NCBI RefSeq assembly: GCF_019039035.1
Contig: NZ_JAHNZT010000004.1
Coordinates: 1 to 64,000 of the forward strand
Direction: 5' to 3'
Length of the DNA: 64,000 nucleotides
From: Citreicoccus inhibens
Lineage (GTDB): Bacteria; Myxococcota; Myxococcia; Myxococcales; Myxococcaceae
In this document: positions 25,794 through 33,876 of the stretch, piece after piece
How the letters are laid out: each line of letters opens with the position of its first letter
How positions within the stretch are numbered: the first letter of the stretch is position 1
Made by a program: the position numbers and the translations under genes
The notes under the pieces: generated by a model
The model's database searches: none
Seen by the model: only the letters and a program-made list of their open reading frames with translations
Told to the model about the DNA's origin: nothing

Positions 25794-26495
25794 TCAGCGC
25801 GAGCGCAGCACGACGCCGTCAGGGCCCGCCACCACCACGTCCGTGGCCAGCCCCAGGAACAAGCCATGCGCCAGGATTCCCGCGCGCGCATCGAGCCGCG
25901 CGGCAAGCTCCACGGGCTGCGCGATGGGCCCGAAGGCACAGTCCAGCACCGGGTTGCCCTGGTCGGTGAGGAACAGCGCGCCGTCCGCGCCCACGCGCGG
26001 CACCGCCTGCGCGCCCAGGGATTCCAAGAAGCGCGCCTCCACCCGCAGCGCCATGGGCACCACCTCCACGGGCACCCTCGCGCGCGTGCCGAGACACGGG
26101 GAGAGCTTGGCCGCGTCCACCACGATGACCTCGCGGCGGCTGGCCTGCGCGACGACCTTCTCGCGCAGCATCGCGCCGCCCGCGCCCTTGATGAGCGAGA
26201 AGTCCGGGGCCACCTCATCCGCGCCGTCGAGGGTGAGGTCCACCTCGGGCCTCGCCTCCAGCGTGGTGAGGGGGACGCCCAGCTCTCGCGCCAGCCGCTC
26301 GGTTTCGATGGACGTCGGCACGCCCACCACGTCGAGCAGGTGTCCCTCGGCGCGCAGCACCGCCAGCCGACGCACCGCGAACGCGGCGGTGCTGCCCGTG
26401 CCCAGGCCCACCACCATGCCCGGCTGGATGAGCTCCACGGCCCGCTCGGCGGCCTCGCGCTTGAAACGGGACGTGGCGCTCACATCGAGGGTCAT
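25794..26495 (-). CDS. rpiA: Ribose-5-phosphate isomerase A
   Basis: Protein of 233 residues from ATG 26495, whose ATGA overlaps the tal stop by 4 bp. RpiA signatures are clear: GMVVGLGTGSTAAFAVRRL (phosphate loop), GVPTSIETERLARELG, DLTLDGADEVAP (catalytic Asp-rich loop), LIKGAGGAMLREKVVA (Lys and Glu of the active site) and FLTDQGNPVLDCAFG. It interconverts ribose-5-phosphate and ribulose-5-phosphate in the non-oxidative pentose-phosphate pathway. Coupling to transaldolase puts two steps of the same pathway under one promoter. Confidence 0.95.
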   Translation of the reverse strand: MTLDVSATSRFKREAAERAVELIQPGMVVGLGTGSTAAFAVRRLAVLRAEGHLLDVVGVPTSIETERLARELGVPLTTLEARPEVDLTLDGADEVAPDFSLIKGAGGAMLREKVVAQASRREVIVVDAAKLSPCLGTRARVPVEVVPMALRVEARFLESLGAQAVPRVGADGALFLTDQGNPVLDCAFGPIAQPVELAARLDARAGILAHGLFLGLATDVVVAGPDGVVLRSR

Positions 26496-27595
26496 GCGGG
26501 CGCTCCGGTGTCCAGGTGGGAGGGCAGCGCGTCCATCTTCTGCGCGATGCACTCCATCAGGCGATCCCAGGATGCCACGAACGCGTCCGCGCCCTCGCGC
26601 TGGAGTTGCTCGGCCAGCGCGTCCACGTCCACGCCATCCGCGGCGAACGCGGCCAGCACCTCCTCCGCGTCACCGCCATCCCTCGCCATCAGCTGCCCCA
26701 CCCGGCCGTGGTCGGCGAAGGCCTTCAGCGTGGGCTCCGGCAGCGTGTTGATGGTGAAGGGCGCGGCGAGCGCCTCCACATACAGCGTGTCCCGCGCCGC
26801 CGGGTCCTTGGTGCCCGTGCTGGCCCACAAGAGCTGCTGCACGCGCCCGCCTTTGTCCACCAGTCGACGCATGGACTCGCTCTCGCGCAGCTGCGTGTAG
26901 GCGCGGTAGACGCGCCCCGCCATGGCGATGCCCAGCCGATTGCGCAGCGCGGGCGCCACCTTCTTCTCCACCGCGCGGTCCCACCGGCTGATGAACAGCG
27001 ACGCCACCGAGGGCACATCGGGAGAGCGCCCCGCCGCGAGCCTCCGCTCGATGCCCAACCGGTACGCGTCCGCGGCGGCCAGGTACTGCTTGGCGGAGAA
27101 GAGGAGCGTCACGTTGACGGGCACACCCGCGAAGGTCGCGTCCTCGATGGCGCGCATTCCTGGCGGCGTGCCCGGAATCTTGATGAAGAGGTTGGGCAGC
27201 CCCGCCAGCGCATGCAGCCGCACGGCCTGCTCCACCGTCCTCGCCGAGTCGTAGGCCAGGAGCGGCGAGACCTCGAGCGACACCCAGCCATCCCGCCCGC
27301 CCGTCGCCTCGTGGATGGGACGGAACAGCTCGGCCGCGCGCGTCAGGTCCTCCAGCGCGAGCGGGAAGAAGGCCGCCTCGCCCGTGCGCCCTTGGTCGCG
27401 CTGCTCCAGGATGGAGGCGTCGTAGGCATTCCCCTGGCGGATGGCCAGGTCGAAGATGCTCGGGTTCGAGGTCAGTCCGCTGATGCCGTACGCCTCGGCG
27501 TAGCGTGCGAGCGTCCCCTCGTCGAGCAACCCGCGGGTGATGTTGTCCAGCCAGAGACTCTGGCCCAGCTCACGAAGAATCTGGGTGGCGAGCAT
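26492..27595 (-). CDS. tal: Transaldolase
   Basis: Protein of 367 residues with an excellent ribosome site (ggaggggg). Motifs: SLWLDNITRGLLDEG, ISGLTSNPSIFDLAI, FIKIPGTPPGMRAIE with the Schiff-base Lys, GVPVNVTLLFSAKQYLAAAD and LWASTGTKDP. This is the longer transaldolase subfamily of actinobacteria and myxobacteria rather than the short TalC type. It moves a dihydroxyacetone unit between sugar phosphates (sedoheptulose-7-P and glyceraldehyde-3-P). It is the first gene of a two-gene operon with rpiA, divergent from the SRPBCC gene across 222 bp that must contain both promoters. Confidence 0.95.
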   Translation of the reverse strand: MLATQILRELGQSLWLDNITRGLLDEGTLARYAEAYGISGLTSNPSIFDLAIRQGNAYDASILEQRDQGRTGEAAFFPLALEDLTRAAELFRPIHEATGGRDGWVSLEVSPLLAYDSARTVEQAVRLHALAGLPNLFIKIPGTPPGMRAIEDATFAGVPVNVTLLFSAKQYLAAADAYRLGIERRLAAGRSPDVPSVASLFISRWDRAVEKKVAPALRNRLGIAMAGRVYRAYTQLRESESMRRLVDKGGRVQQLLWASTGTKDPAARDTLYVEALAAPFTINTLPEPTLKAFADHGRVGQLMARDGGDAEEVLAAFAADGVDVDALAEQLQREGADAFVASWDRLMECIAQKMDALPSHLDTGAPA

Positions 27596-27780
27596 GCGCC
27601 CCCTCCTTGTCCACGGCCGCGCGGAGCGACCTCCTGTCGCTCAAGGTGCGCACGCCGCACGCGAGGGACAGGACCCTCGCGCTCCGCGTCATGGGGTGTC
27701 ACGGATGACAGGGCCGCGAGAGGACGCCATGGGTTGGGTGGAGTCTTGAGATGCGGGGCCCGCAGCGTCTATGACGCGCT

Positions 27781-27799
27781 CGCCCCCCCAATGGGGGCG
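27781..27799 (+). promoter_or_regulatory. GC hairpin just upstream of the SRPBCC gene
   Basis: A perfect 7-bp inverted repeat, cgccccc (27781-27787) and gggggcg (27793-27799) with a ccaat loop, ends 18 bases before ATG 27818. In the transcript it would sit close to the ribosome site (caaggacc) and could affect translation or mRNA stability. It could also be a chance feature of GC-rich DNA. Confidence 0.35.
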
Positions 27800-27817
27800 C
27801 TCGCTCAAGGACCGACC

Positions 27818-28447
27818 ATGCTCAAGAAGATTCTTCTGGGTCTCGCCGCCGTGATCCTCATTTTCGTGGGCATCGTCGCCACGCGCCCCGCCACCTTCTC
27901 CGTCAGCCGCACGGCGACGCTCCCGGGCACGCCGGACATCGCGTTCGCGCTGGTCAATGACTTCCACCAGTGGGGGCAGTGGTCGCCGTGGGACAAGTTG
28001 GATCCGAACCTGCAGCGCACGTTCTCCGGCGCGGAGACCGGCGTGGGTGCCGCCTACGCCTGGACCGGCAACCCGCAGGTGGGCGAGGGCCGGATGAACA
28101 TCGAGGAGAGCGTCGCGGACACGTCCATCCGCATCAAGATTGAGTTCCTCAAGCCCTTCGTGGCCACCAACACCAGCCGCTTCACGTTCAAGCCCGTGCC
28201 CGAAGGTGTCTCCGTCACGTGGAGCATGGAGGGGGAGAACAACTTCATCAGCAAGGCCTTCTCGCTCTTCTTCGACATGGACAAGCAGATCGGCGGGGAC
28301 TTCGAGAAGGGCCTCGCGAGCCTGAACGCCCTGGCGAAGGCGGAGTCCCTCAAGCGCGCCGAGGCCGCTCACGCCGCCGAGGAGAAGGCCGCCGCCGCAC
28401 AGGCGCCCGCCACGGGCACGCCGGCCGTCGCCGCGCCCACGCCGTAG
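27818..28447 (+). CDS. Membrane-anchored SRPBCC (polyketide cyclase-like) protein
   Basis: Protein of 209 residues from ATG 27818. One N-terminal helix (ILLGLAAVILIFVGIVA) anchors it. An SRPBCC/START-like domain follows: TFSVSRTATLPGTPDIAFAL, the family block VNDFHQWGQWSPWDKLDPN, GVGAAYAWTGN, GRMNIEESVADTSIRIKIEF, and the final long helix GDFEKGLASLNALAKAE. The tail is Ala/Pro-rich. The fold makes a hydrophobic pocket, but no catalytic residues are evident, so a ligand-binding role is as likely as catalysis. It is a single-gene unit bounded by its own terminator at 28471-28505. Confidence 0.8.
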   Translation: MLKKILLGLAAVILIFVGIVATRPATFSVSRTATLPGTPDIAFALVNDFHQWGQWSPWDKLDPNLQRTFSGAETGVGAAYAWTGNPQVGEGRMNIEESVADTSIRIKIEFLKPFVATNTSRFTFKPVPEGVSVTWSMEGENNFISKAFSLFFDMDKQIGGDFEKGLASLNALAKAESLKRAEAAHAAEEKAAAAQAPATGTPAVAAPTP

Positions 28448-28470
28448 CCCCTCCCATCGCATCTTCCCGG

Positions 28471-28505
28471 GGGCGCGCCGCGACCTCGCGAGCGCGCCCT
28501 TTCTT
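28471..28505 (+). terminator. Rho-independent terminator
   Basis: The stem gggcgcgc (28471-28478) pairs with gcgcgccc (28492-28499). An inner stem, cgcga with tcgcg around a cc loop, extends it with one bulged A. A tttctt tract follows at 28500-28505. This is the clearest intrinsic terminator in the window and ends the SRPBCC transcript. Confidence 0.85.
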
Positions 28506-28640
28506 GTCTGGCTTGGCGCGCATGCCTCGCGCGCTGTTCAGCCGGTGGATCTCTTCGGGACCCGAGGGTCATGGACCTGGGGGGTCGCGCCTCGCATCGT
28601 CCGCGCTCCGCCCCATGGGGGCGCCTACCTGGAGCGCGCG

Positions 28641-30035
28641 GTGCGATGGACTATCCTCGGACGCGGCTGGCCCCTCTTGCTCGCGCTGACCTTGGCGAGC
28701 GGCGCGGCGGCGCAGGACGCGCACTACTGGTCGCGACAGTTCGGCAATCGCGCGTGGCTGCTCGGCGGTTCGCTGATGGGCGCGCCCGCGGACATCAGCG
28801 CCGTCTATTACAACCCGGGCGCGCTCGCGCTCCTCACCACGCCCGAGTTCGAGCTGTCCGGCTCCGTCGTCGAGTACTCGCGCATCACCGTGGCCAACGG
28901 GCTCGGGCCCGGCAAGGACCTGACCACCTCGCGAATCAACGTGCCGCCCGCGCTGCTCGCCGGCACGCTGCGCTTCGGCTGGCTGGGCCGAGCCCGCATG
29001 GGCTACGCCTTCATCACGCGCGAGGGTTTCGACACGCGACTGCAGCGGCAGGACACCTTCTCGGGGATGGACGTCCTGGGAATCAGCGGGCTGCAATCCC
29101 TCTCCACCGACGTGCGGCTGGAGCAGGGCGTGCGCGAGTACTGGACCGGCGTCAGCCTCGCGTACCCCCTGGGGCGATTCCTGGGCGTGGGCATCACCCC
29201 CTTCCTCGCGGTGCGGGACGAGCACGCGTCGCTGCTCGCCATCTCCCAGGGCGCGGGGAACGAAGGCCAGCTGCTGCTCGCCACGCTGAACCGCGACTAC
29301 CGCATGCAGCACGCGCGCTTCCTCGCCAAGCTGGGCATCAGCTACCAGGAGCCGAAGTGGGCCGTGGGCCTGACCGTGACGCTGCCCAGCCTGAGCCTGT
29401 GGGGCAAAGGCGAGGCGACCTTCGAGCGGGCGCTCGCGCACGAGGGGCTCTCGCTGGGGCCGCTGACGCGCGTGTCTGACTTCCAGCAGAACACGCGCGC
29501 CACGTTCCGCTCACCGCTGGCGGTGGGGCTGGGTGGCAACCGCACCTTCGGCAGCACCACGGTGCACGCGGCGGTGGAGGCCTTCGCGAAGGTGGCGCCC
29601 TTCCGGATGGTGGACACCCGCCCCATCGAGCTGCCCGACGGGGAGGAGCTGCCCAGCGCCGACATCTTCTATGGGCTCGACCCCGTGGTGAACGCGGCGG
29701 TGGGCGTGGAGCAGCGATTGGCGGAATCGCTGCGGGCCTACGTGAGCTTCCACACCGACTTCAGCGGCGCGGTGGACCTGCCCAACACCAGCTCCCTGCT
29801 GTCCACGTGGGACCTGTACCACTGGGCCATGGGGTTCTACTTCCGCGTGGGGTACTCGCGGGTGACGCTCGGCACGGACCTCGCGTGGGGACGCCGCACC
29901 ACGCAGCGCCTCACCGAGCTGCTCGCCCAGTCCGGCCTGCCGCCCACCAGCGAGGGCCAGGGCGTGCGCTACTTCCAGGCCACGCTCATCCTCGGCGCTA
30001 CTTTCGGACTCGATGACCCTCGGCCCTTTCAGTGA
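28641..30035 (+). CDS. FadL/OmpP1-like outer-membrane transport protein
   Basis: Protein of 464 residues from GTG 28641, which has ggag 6 bases upstream and gives a proper signal peptide (GRGWPLLLALTLASGAAAQ). The mature part opens like FadL/TodX proteins, with a short plug region (GGSLMGAPADISAVYYNPGALAL, the family's A-x-x-x-N-P-A/G block). About 14 barrel strands follow, such as RVGYSRVTLGTDLAWGRRT. FadL-type porins carry long-chain fatty acids or other hydrophobic molecules across the outer membrane. The last 7 bp overlap the convergent AI-2E-family gene. Confidence 0.78.
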   Translation: MRWTILGRGWPLLLALTLASGAAAQDAHYWSRQFGNRAWLLGGSLMGAPADISAVYYNPGALALLTTPEFELSGSVVEYSRITVANGLGPGKDLTTSRINVPPALLAGTLRFGWLGRARMGYAFITREGFDTRLQRQDTFSGMDVLGISGLQSLSTDVRLEQGVREYWTGVSLAYPLGRFLGVGITPFLAVRDEHASLLAISQGAGNEGQLLLATLNRDYRMQHARFLAKLGISYQEPKWAVGLTVTLPSLSLWGKGEATFERALAHEGLSLGPLTRVSDFQQNTRATFRSPLAVGLGGNRTFGSTTVHAAVEAFAKVAPFRMVDTRPIELPDGEELPSADIFYGLDPVVNAAVGVEQRLAESLRAYVSFHTDFSGAVDLPNTSSLLSTWDLYHWAMGFYFRVGYSRVTLGTDLAWGRRTTQRLTELLAQSGLPPTSEGQGVRYFQATLILGATFGLDDPRPFQ

Positions 30036-31228
30036 GGCGGGGTCCCCTTACCTTCCGGCGTGGGGCGCGACGGCTTTCGAGGCCCCCCGCGCGCGGAGGA
30101 CATCGGGCCGGCGAACAACAGGCCCTCATCCACCGCGCCGCGCATGAGCGGGAGGGCGCGGGGGTGCACGCGTCGCCACTCCTGCTTCCACTTCCGACGG
30201 CGCGCGCGGTGGACTTCCTGGAGGACGACTTGCGTGGCGGCGGCCACGGGCACGGCGATGACGGCGCCCAGGAGCCCGGCCATTCCGGCGCCCACCAACA
30301 CCACCACGGAGATGAGCAGCGGGTTCATCTTGACGGCGCGGCGCTGCACGAGCGGCCCGAGCAGGTGGGACTCGAGCTGTTGGTACAGCATGAACAGCGC
30401 CAGCGCGATGAGGGCGCGGCGCAGCCCGACCGTGGCGAGCGTGGTGAGGCTGACGAGCAGCGCGCTGATGACGCTGCCAATGTACGGAATGACACCGAGC
30501 ACCGCCGTCATGAGTCCGAGCGGGAGGAAGTACGGCACGCCGAGCACCAGGGACACCAGCGCGGTCATCGTGCCTCCGAAGGTGGAGACGAGCAGCGTGC
30601 CGGCCAGGTAGTTGCCCACGGCCTCGCGCATGCGGCCCACCACGCGGCGGACTTGCACGCGCCGACGCGGGCGCACCCAGCCGAGCATCGTCGCGTAGAG
30701 GTCCTCGCCGAAGAGCAGTCCGAACACGGCCAGCGCCAGCATGGTGATGCCGGCGCCCACCAGGGCCAGTGTCGACGAGAGGACATCCACGAGGGGCTTG
30801 GCCAGCTCTCCGGGCGCGACGTCGAAGGCCTCCTGCGGGCGGGTGAGCACGCCGTAGCGTTCATCCAGTCGGTGGATCCACTCGATGCGAGACAGCTCCG
30901 CCACGAAGCTCGGCAGCGCACGCACGAGGCTCTGGAGTTGGTTGACGAGCATGGGGACGAGCGTGAAGACGAGCAGCCCGGTGAGCGCCAGGAGGAGCAG
31001 CGCGACGAGCGCCACACCCGGGCCCCGGCGCACGCCCCAACGGCCGAGGAGGCGGACGAGCGGATCCATGGCGAGGGCGAGGAGGAGCGCCAGCGACAGC
31101 ACGGTGAGGACGGGCCCCAGGTGGCGCAGCGCGGTCCCGACCAGCACCAACAGCACCACCTGGGCCCCGACGGCCCACACCGTCCGAGGCGGCACGTAGA
31201 CGGGAATCTGCCGACGCGAGGCCTTCAT
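30029..31228 (-). CDS. AI-2E-family membrane permease
   Basis: Protein of 399 residues from ATG 31228; ATG 31258 would add ten residues, and neither has a good ribosome site. Typical AI-2E/YhhQ-PerM topology is visible: two N-terminal helix pairs (VVLLVLVGTALRHLGPVLTVLSLALLLALAMDP region), a large periplasmic amphipathic segment (LPSFVAELSRIEWIHRLDER), and a helical C-terminal block with the family motif FLPLGLMTAVLGVIPYIGS and MAGLLGAVIAVPVAAATQ. Despite the name, substrates vary and autoinducer export is proven for few members. Convergent with the FadL-like gene. Confidence 0.88.
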   Translation of the reverse strand: MKASRRQIPVYVPPRTVWAVGAQVVLLVLVGTALRHLGPVLTVLSLALLLALAMDPLVRLLGRWGVRRGPGVALVALLLLALTGLLVFTLVPMLVNQLQSLVRALPSFVAELSRIEWIHRLDERYGVLTRPQEAFDVAPGELAKPLVDVLSSTLALVGAGITMLALAVFGLLFGEDLYATMLGWVRPRRRVQVRRVVGRMREAVGNYLAGTLLVSTFGGTMTALVSLVLGVPYFLPLGLMTAVLGVIPYIGSVISALLVSLTTLATVGLRRALIALALFMLYQQLESHLLGPLVQRRAVKMNPLLISVVVLVGAGMAGLLGAVIAVPVAAATQVVLQEVHRARRRKWKQEWRRVHPRALPLMRGAVDEGLLFAGPMSSARGGPRKPSRPTPEGKGTPPH

Positions 31229-31363
31229 GCGCCACAAGGTAGGGAGCGGCGACGGCATCGCGCCGAGCGAACGGCCGCGCCCTCATGGGCCGCCCCGTAT
31301 CCCTCTTGCCATGCGAGCAAGCATGGGGTGCTTCGTGGCGGGTCATGCTAGGCACGCGGGCGC

Positions 31364-31738
31364 ATGGACCAGGTCAGTCAGACGATGACGTCTTTCGTGA
31401 AGGTGTTGGTGACGGACGCGGAGCGCTCGGCGCGTTTCTATGAGGCGCTCGGCTTCGAGCGGATCAGCGCGGAGCCGCCGTTCATCCGCTTGCGGTGGGG
31501 AGAGCAGGCGGACCTGTACCTCATCACGCCGCCGCCGGGAGTGACGATGGAGGGGCGCAAGGGGATGGGCGTGCTGCTTGGCTTCCGCACCGGCGAAGGC
31601 GGAGTGGACGCGCTGCTCGAACGCGCGCGAGCCCAGGGCGCGCAGGCCGACGGGCCCACCCGGCAACCCTGGCACACGCGAGAGATCATCGTCACGGATC
31701 CAGACGGCTATCGCCTGAACTTCATCGAGCCCGCGTAG
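31364..31738 (+). CDS. VOC-superfamily (glyoxalase-fold) protein
   Basis: Protein of 124 residues. The single vicinal-oxygen-chelate domain shows KVLVTDAERSARFYEALGFER at the start, GVDALLERARAQGAQADGP in the middle, and REIIVTDPDGYRLNFIEP at the end, where the last Glu is a usual metal ligand. Such proteins include dioxygenases, glyoxalases and antibiotic-resistance binders; two half-modules would come from a dimer. The ligand is unknown. ATG 31364 is used; ATG 31385 would trim seven residues. It stands alone between a leftward permease and the toxin cassette. Confidence 0.85.
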   Translation: MDQVSQTMTSFVKVLVTDAERSARFYEALGFERISAEPPFIRLRWGEQADLYLITPPPGVTMEGRKGMGVLLGFRTGEGGVDALLERARAQGAQADGPTRQPWHTREIIVTDPDGYRLNFIEPA

Positions 31739-31882
31739 GCAAACGCACGGCTGAAGCTGGCACACTGCGCCAGCCCCAAAGTCGCATGCGTATTGGGACC
31801 ACATCTGCGTCAACGGGCATGTCTGACCAACGTGATAGCCCAAGGGCTTGGCCCTGAAGCAGAAACGGGTCTGGAGGACGAC

Positions 31883-33250
31883 ATGCTGCCGAAATGGGGG
31901 GGAGCACTTCTACTGGGGTTTCTTCTCGTTGGCTGTGCGACGAGCCGTGCGGTGCGCCTGGATACAGGGCAAGGAACGCCCATCGTCTACACTCCACCGA
32001 CGAGGGCAAGCCCCGTTGAGATCCACGAGCGCGAGTTTCGACGAGCCATGGCCATGCTCCTCCTGGACATGCGCTTCTCGCTCCGTCCCACCGAGGAACG
32101 AACCCCACCTGTTCAGCGCGCGTCGTGGGATACCTCTGACCGTCACCATGGCCAGGACTATGACAGTTGGTGTTTCCGACAGGTCAATCCCGGCGAGTGC
32201 CGAGCCCTGCTGGGGCGCGGCCTCACCCTCATGGACGGCCCAGCACGTCGCGACCTGGCACTGTCCTTCGCATGGGATGGGGTCTGGGCAGGCGCTCAGG
32301 ATGTCGTGAGTGAAGTCATCAATCCGCTCGCGCTCAAGGTCATGATCACGTCGGCCATGGCGACCTACATGCTGCTCGTTGTGGCCCCTGAGCCCATCAC
32401 CAAACTCGTGGCAATTGCTCTGACGACCTATGTCATCGCGTACATCGGACTGGAAGCCTTCACCAGCTTGGTGAAGGGCTGGCAGCAGCTGACGTTCGAC
32501 TCAGAACGAGCTCTTACTTTCGATGAACTGGAGGATGCAGGCCATCGGTTTGGACAAGTGATGGGGCAGAACGGCGCACGCGTCCTCATTCTCGCGCTGA
32601 CAGCTGCGCTGGGTGGAGGTGCATCCAACATGGCCTCGAAAGGCCCCATGCTACCGGGATTCGCAAGCGCGGCGCTGGCGGCAGAAACGAACATCGGCAT
32701 TCAGGTGTCCGCAGCAATGTCGGGCGGAGTTCGCGCCATTGCGTTGACCGAGGGAGCATTGGCAGTGAGCCTCGCGCCCAATGCAGTCGCCATGGCGGTG
32801 CATGAGGGGGCTGCTGGAAATCACCCGCCAGCATCGACTAGCGAGCATCAGGGCAAACTTCTTGCAAACCAGCAGCCTCGGCTTCTCGCAACTGAACTGG
32901 AAACCGCACAACGCCTTGGCATCAGGCCAGCATCCTCGACGGATCCAGCGTTCCTTCAGTATGTGAATGAGGGCCGGATCAAATGGGTCGTCACTGAGGA
33001 AGGCGTTCTGCGAATCGTTCCTCATTCCTGGCGAGGAATCGAAATCTCTCACGCGGTCGCCAGCAATGGCCGCTCAGTCCTTGCTGCAGGTGAGGCCGAC
33101 ATCGCCGTTCATGGGGGCAGTCGCGTCGGAATCGAAATCTCGTCTCAAAGTGGACACTATCTAAACGGCGCATCCTCGGCGGTGAGCGCCCGAGCGCTCG
33201 AAATCGGGCGACAAGCGTTCGCCAACTTGGGCATCATCTTCCCTCCGTAA
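31883..33250 (+). CDS. SitA-like polymorphic lipoprotein toxin
   Basis: Protein of 455 residues from ATG 31883, after ctggaggac. The lipoprotein signal MLPKWGGALLLGFLLVGC has a good lipobox (LVGC). The middle carries a conserved-looking carrier region (WCFRQVNPGECRALLGRG, FAWDGVWAG) with hydrophobic helices (VMITSAMATYMLLVVAPEPI). After about residue 330 the sequence changes to a compact C-terminal domain with GIEISHAVASNGRSVLAAGE and EISSQSGHY, probably the toxin warhead. This lipid-anchor, carrier and variable-tip layout is that of Myxococcus Sit toxins, which pass between cells by TraA/B-mediated outer-membrane exchange. The next gene, 11 bp on, is the likely immunity. GC is clearly lower than around it, a sign of transfer. 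Confidence 0.7.
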   Translation: MLPKWGGALLLGFLLVGCATSRAVRLDTGQGTPIVYTPPTRASPVEIHEREFRRAMAMLLLDMRFSLRPTEERTPPVQRASWDTSDRHHGQDYDSWCFRQVNPGECRALLGRGLTLMDGPARRDLALSFAWDGVWAGAQDVVSEVINPLALKVMITSAMATYMLLVVAPEPITKLVAIALTTYVIAYIGLEAFTSLVKGWQQLTFDSERALTFDELEDAGHRFGQVMGQNGARVLILALTAALGGGASNMASKGPMLPGFASAALAAETNIGIQVSAAMSGGVRAIALTEGALAVSLAPNAVAMAVHEGAAGNHPPASTSEHQGKLLANQQPRLLATELETAQRLGIRPASSTDPAFLQYVNEGRIKWVVTEEGVLRIVPHSWRGIEISHAVASNGRSVLAAGEADIAVHGGSRVGIEISSQSGHYLNGASSAVSARALEIGRQAFANLGIIFPP

Positions 33251-33261
33251 CACAGGGCCCC

Positions 33262-33807
33262 ATGGACACGACGCAAGACGTGCTGAGCGCAATCCTGACC
33301 CGTTCCCCAGAGGAAGTGGAGGCATGGCTCGATGGGCAATCCATTGGCGAAGACGTTGATGGCTCCCAATTCAACTGGGAGGTGTTCGCATTCACGGCGG
33401 CGGCCCGGGCGGGCGACGAGCGCAGCACGGCTTGGGCCCGCATCGCTCTGCGCATCTATGCGGCGCTTGCCGCGCGAGCAGCGCCCCGCATCGCACATGC
33501 ATACCGGTTCTCGGCGATGAACTTGCGTGCGCGAATGATCTCCGAACTGGGCGTGCGCGACGGCGATCGAGTCCTGGACCTCCAGCCTCTCATCGACTGG
33601 TTCCAACGACTCGCCACCGTCTCGCTCGATGAGGCCACCTCGCTGGCGACCACCTCGGAGCTTCGCGCCATTTCACCGACCCACCTCGTCACACTCAGAG
33701 ACCTCAAGAACGCGTTGAATGTCCTCGCCTTGCTCGCGATCTCCGGCGAGGTGCCGGGACATCCAGAGCTGACGGGATGGCTCCAGCTCAGGCCCCGACT
33801 GCCCTGA
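33262..33807 (+). CDS. Probable immunity protein for the SitA-like toxin
   Basis: Protein of 181 residues, mostly helical, with no signal peptide or membrane segment, so cytoplasmic. It begins 11 bp after the toxin stop, the usual toxin-immunity spacing. Visible blocks are AILTRSPEEVEAWLDGQSIG, FNWEVFAFTAAARAGDERST and RVLDLQPLIDWF. I do not recognise a named family; the role is inferred from position, size and the shared lower GC. It should bind and neutralise the C-terminal domain of the upstream lipoprotein in sibling cells. Confidence 0.6.
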   Translation: MDTTQDVLSAILTRSPEEVEAWLDGQSIGEDVDGSQFNWEVFAFTAAARAGDERSTAWARIALRIYAALAARAAPRIAHAYRFSAMNLRARMISELGVRDGDRVLDLQPLIDWFQRLATVSLDEATSLATTSELRAISPTHLVTLRDLKNALNVLALLAISGEVPGHPELTGWLQLRPRLP

Positions 33808-33876
33808 CCCCGCTGCTCCTGTCCTGCCAGCCGGACTTTCGCCTCGGGGCTCGCGCTCCTAGAGGGGCAGAGCGTC

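Noticed and set aside
26516-27817. Rightward N-terminal extension of the SRPBCC protein
   Set aside because: The frame is open through the antisense of tal, but the real protein starts with its membrane anchor at ATG 27818.
31883-33250. Reading the 31883 gene as an ordinary channel or transport lipoprotein
   Set aside because: The hydrophobic helices are few and are followed by a distinct C-terminal domain and an adjacent small soluble gene, which fits a polymorphic toxin better.
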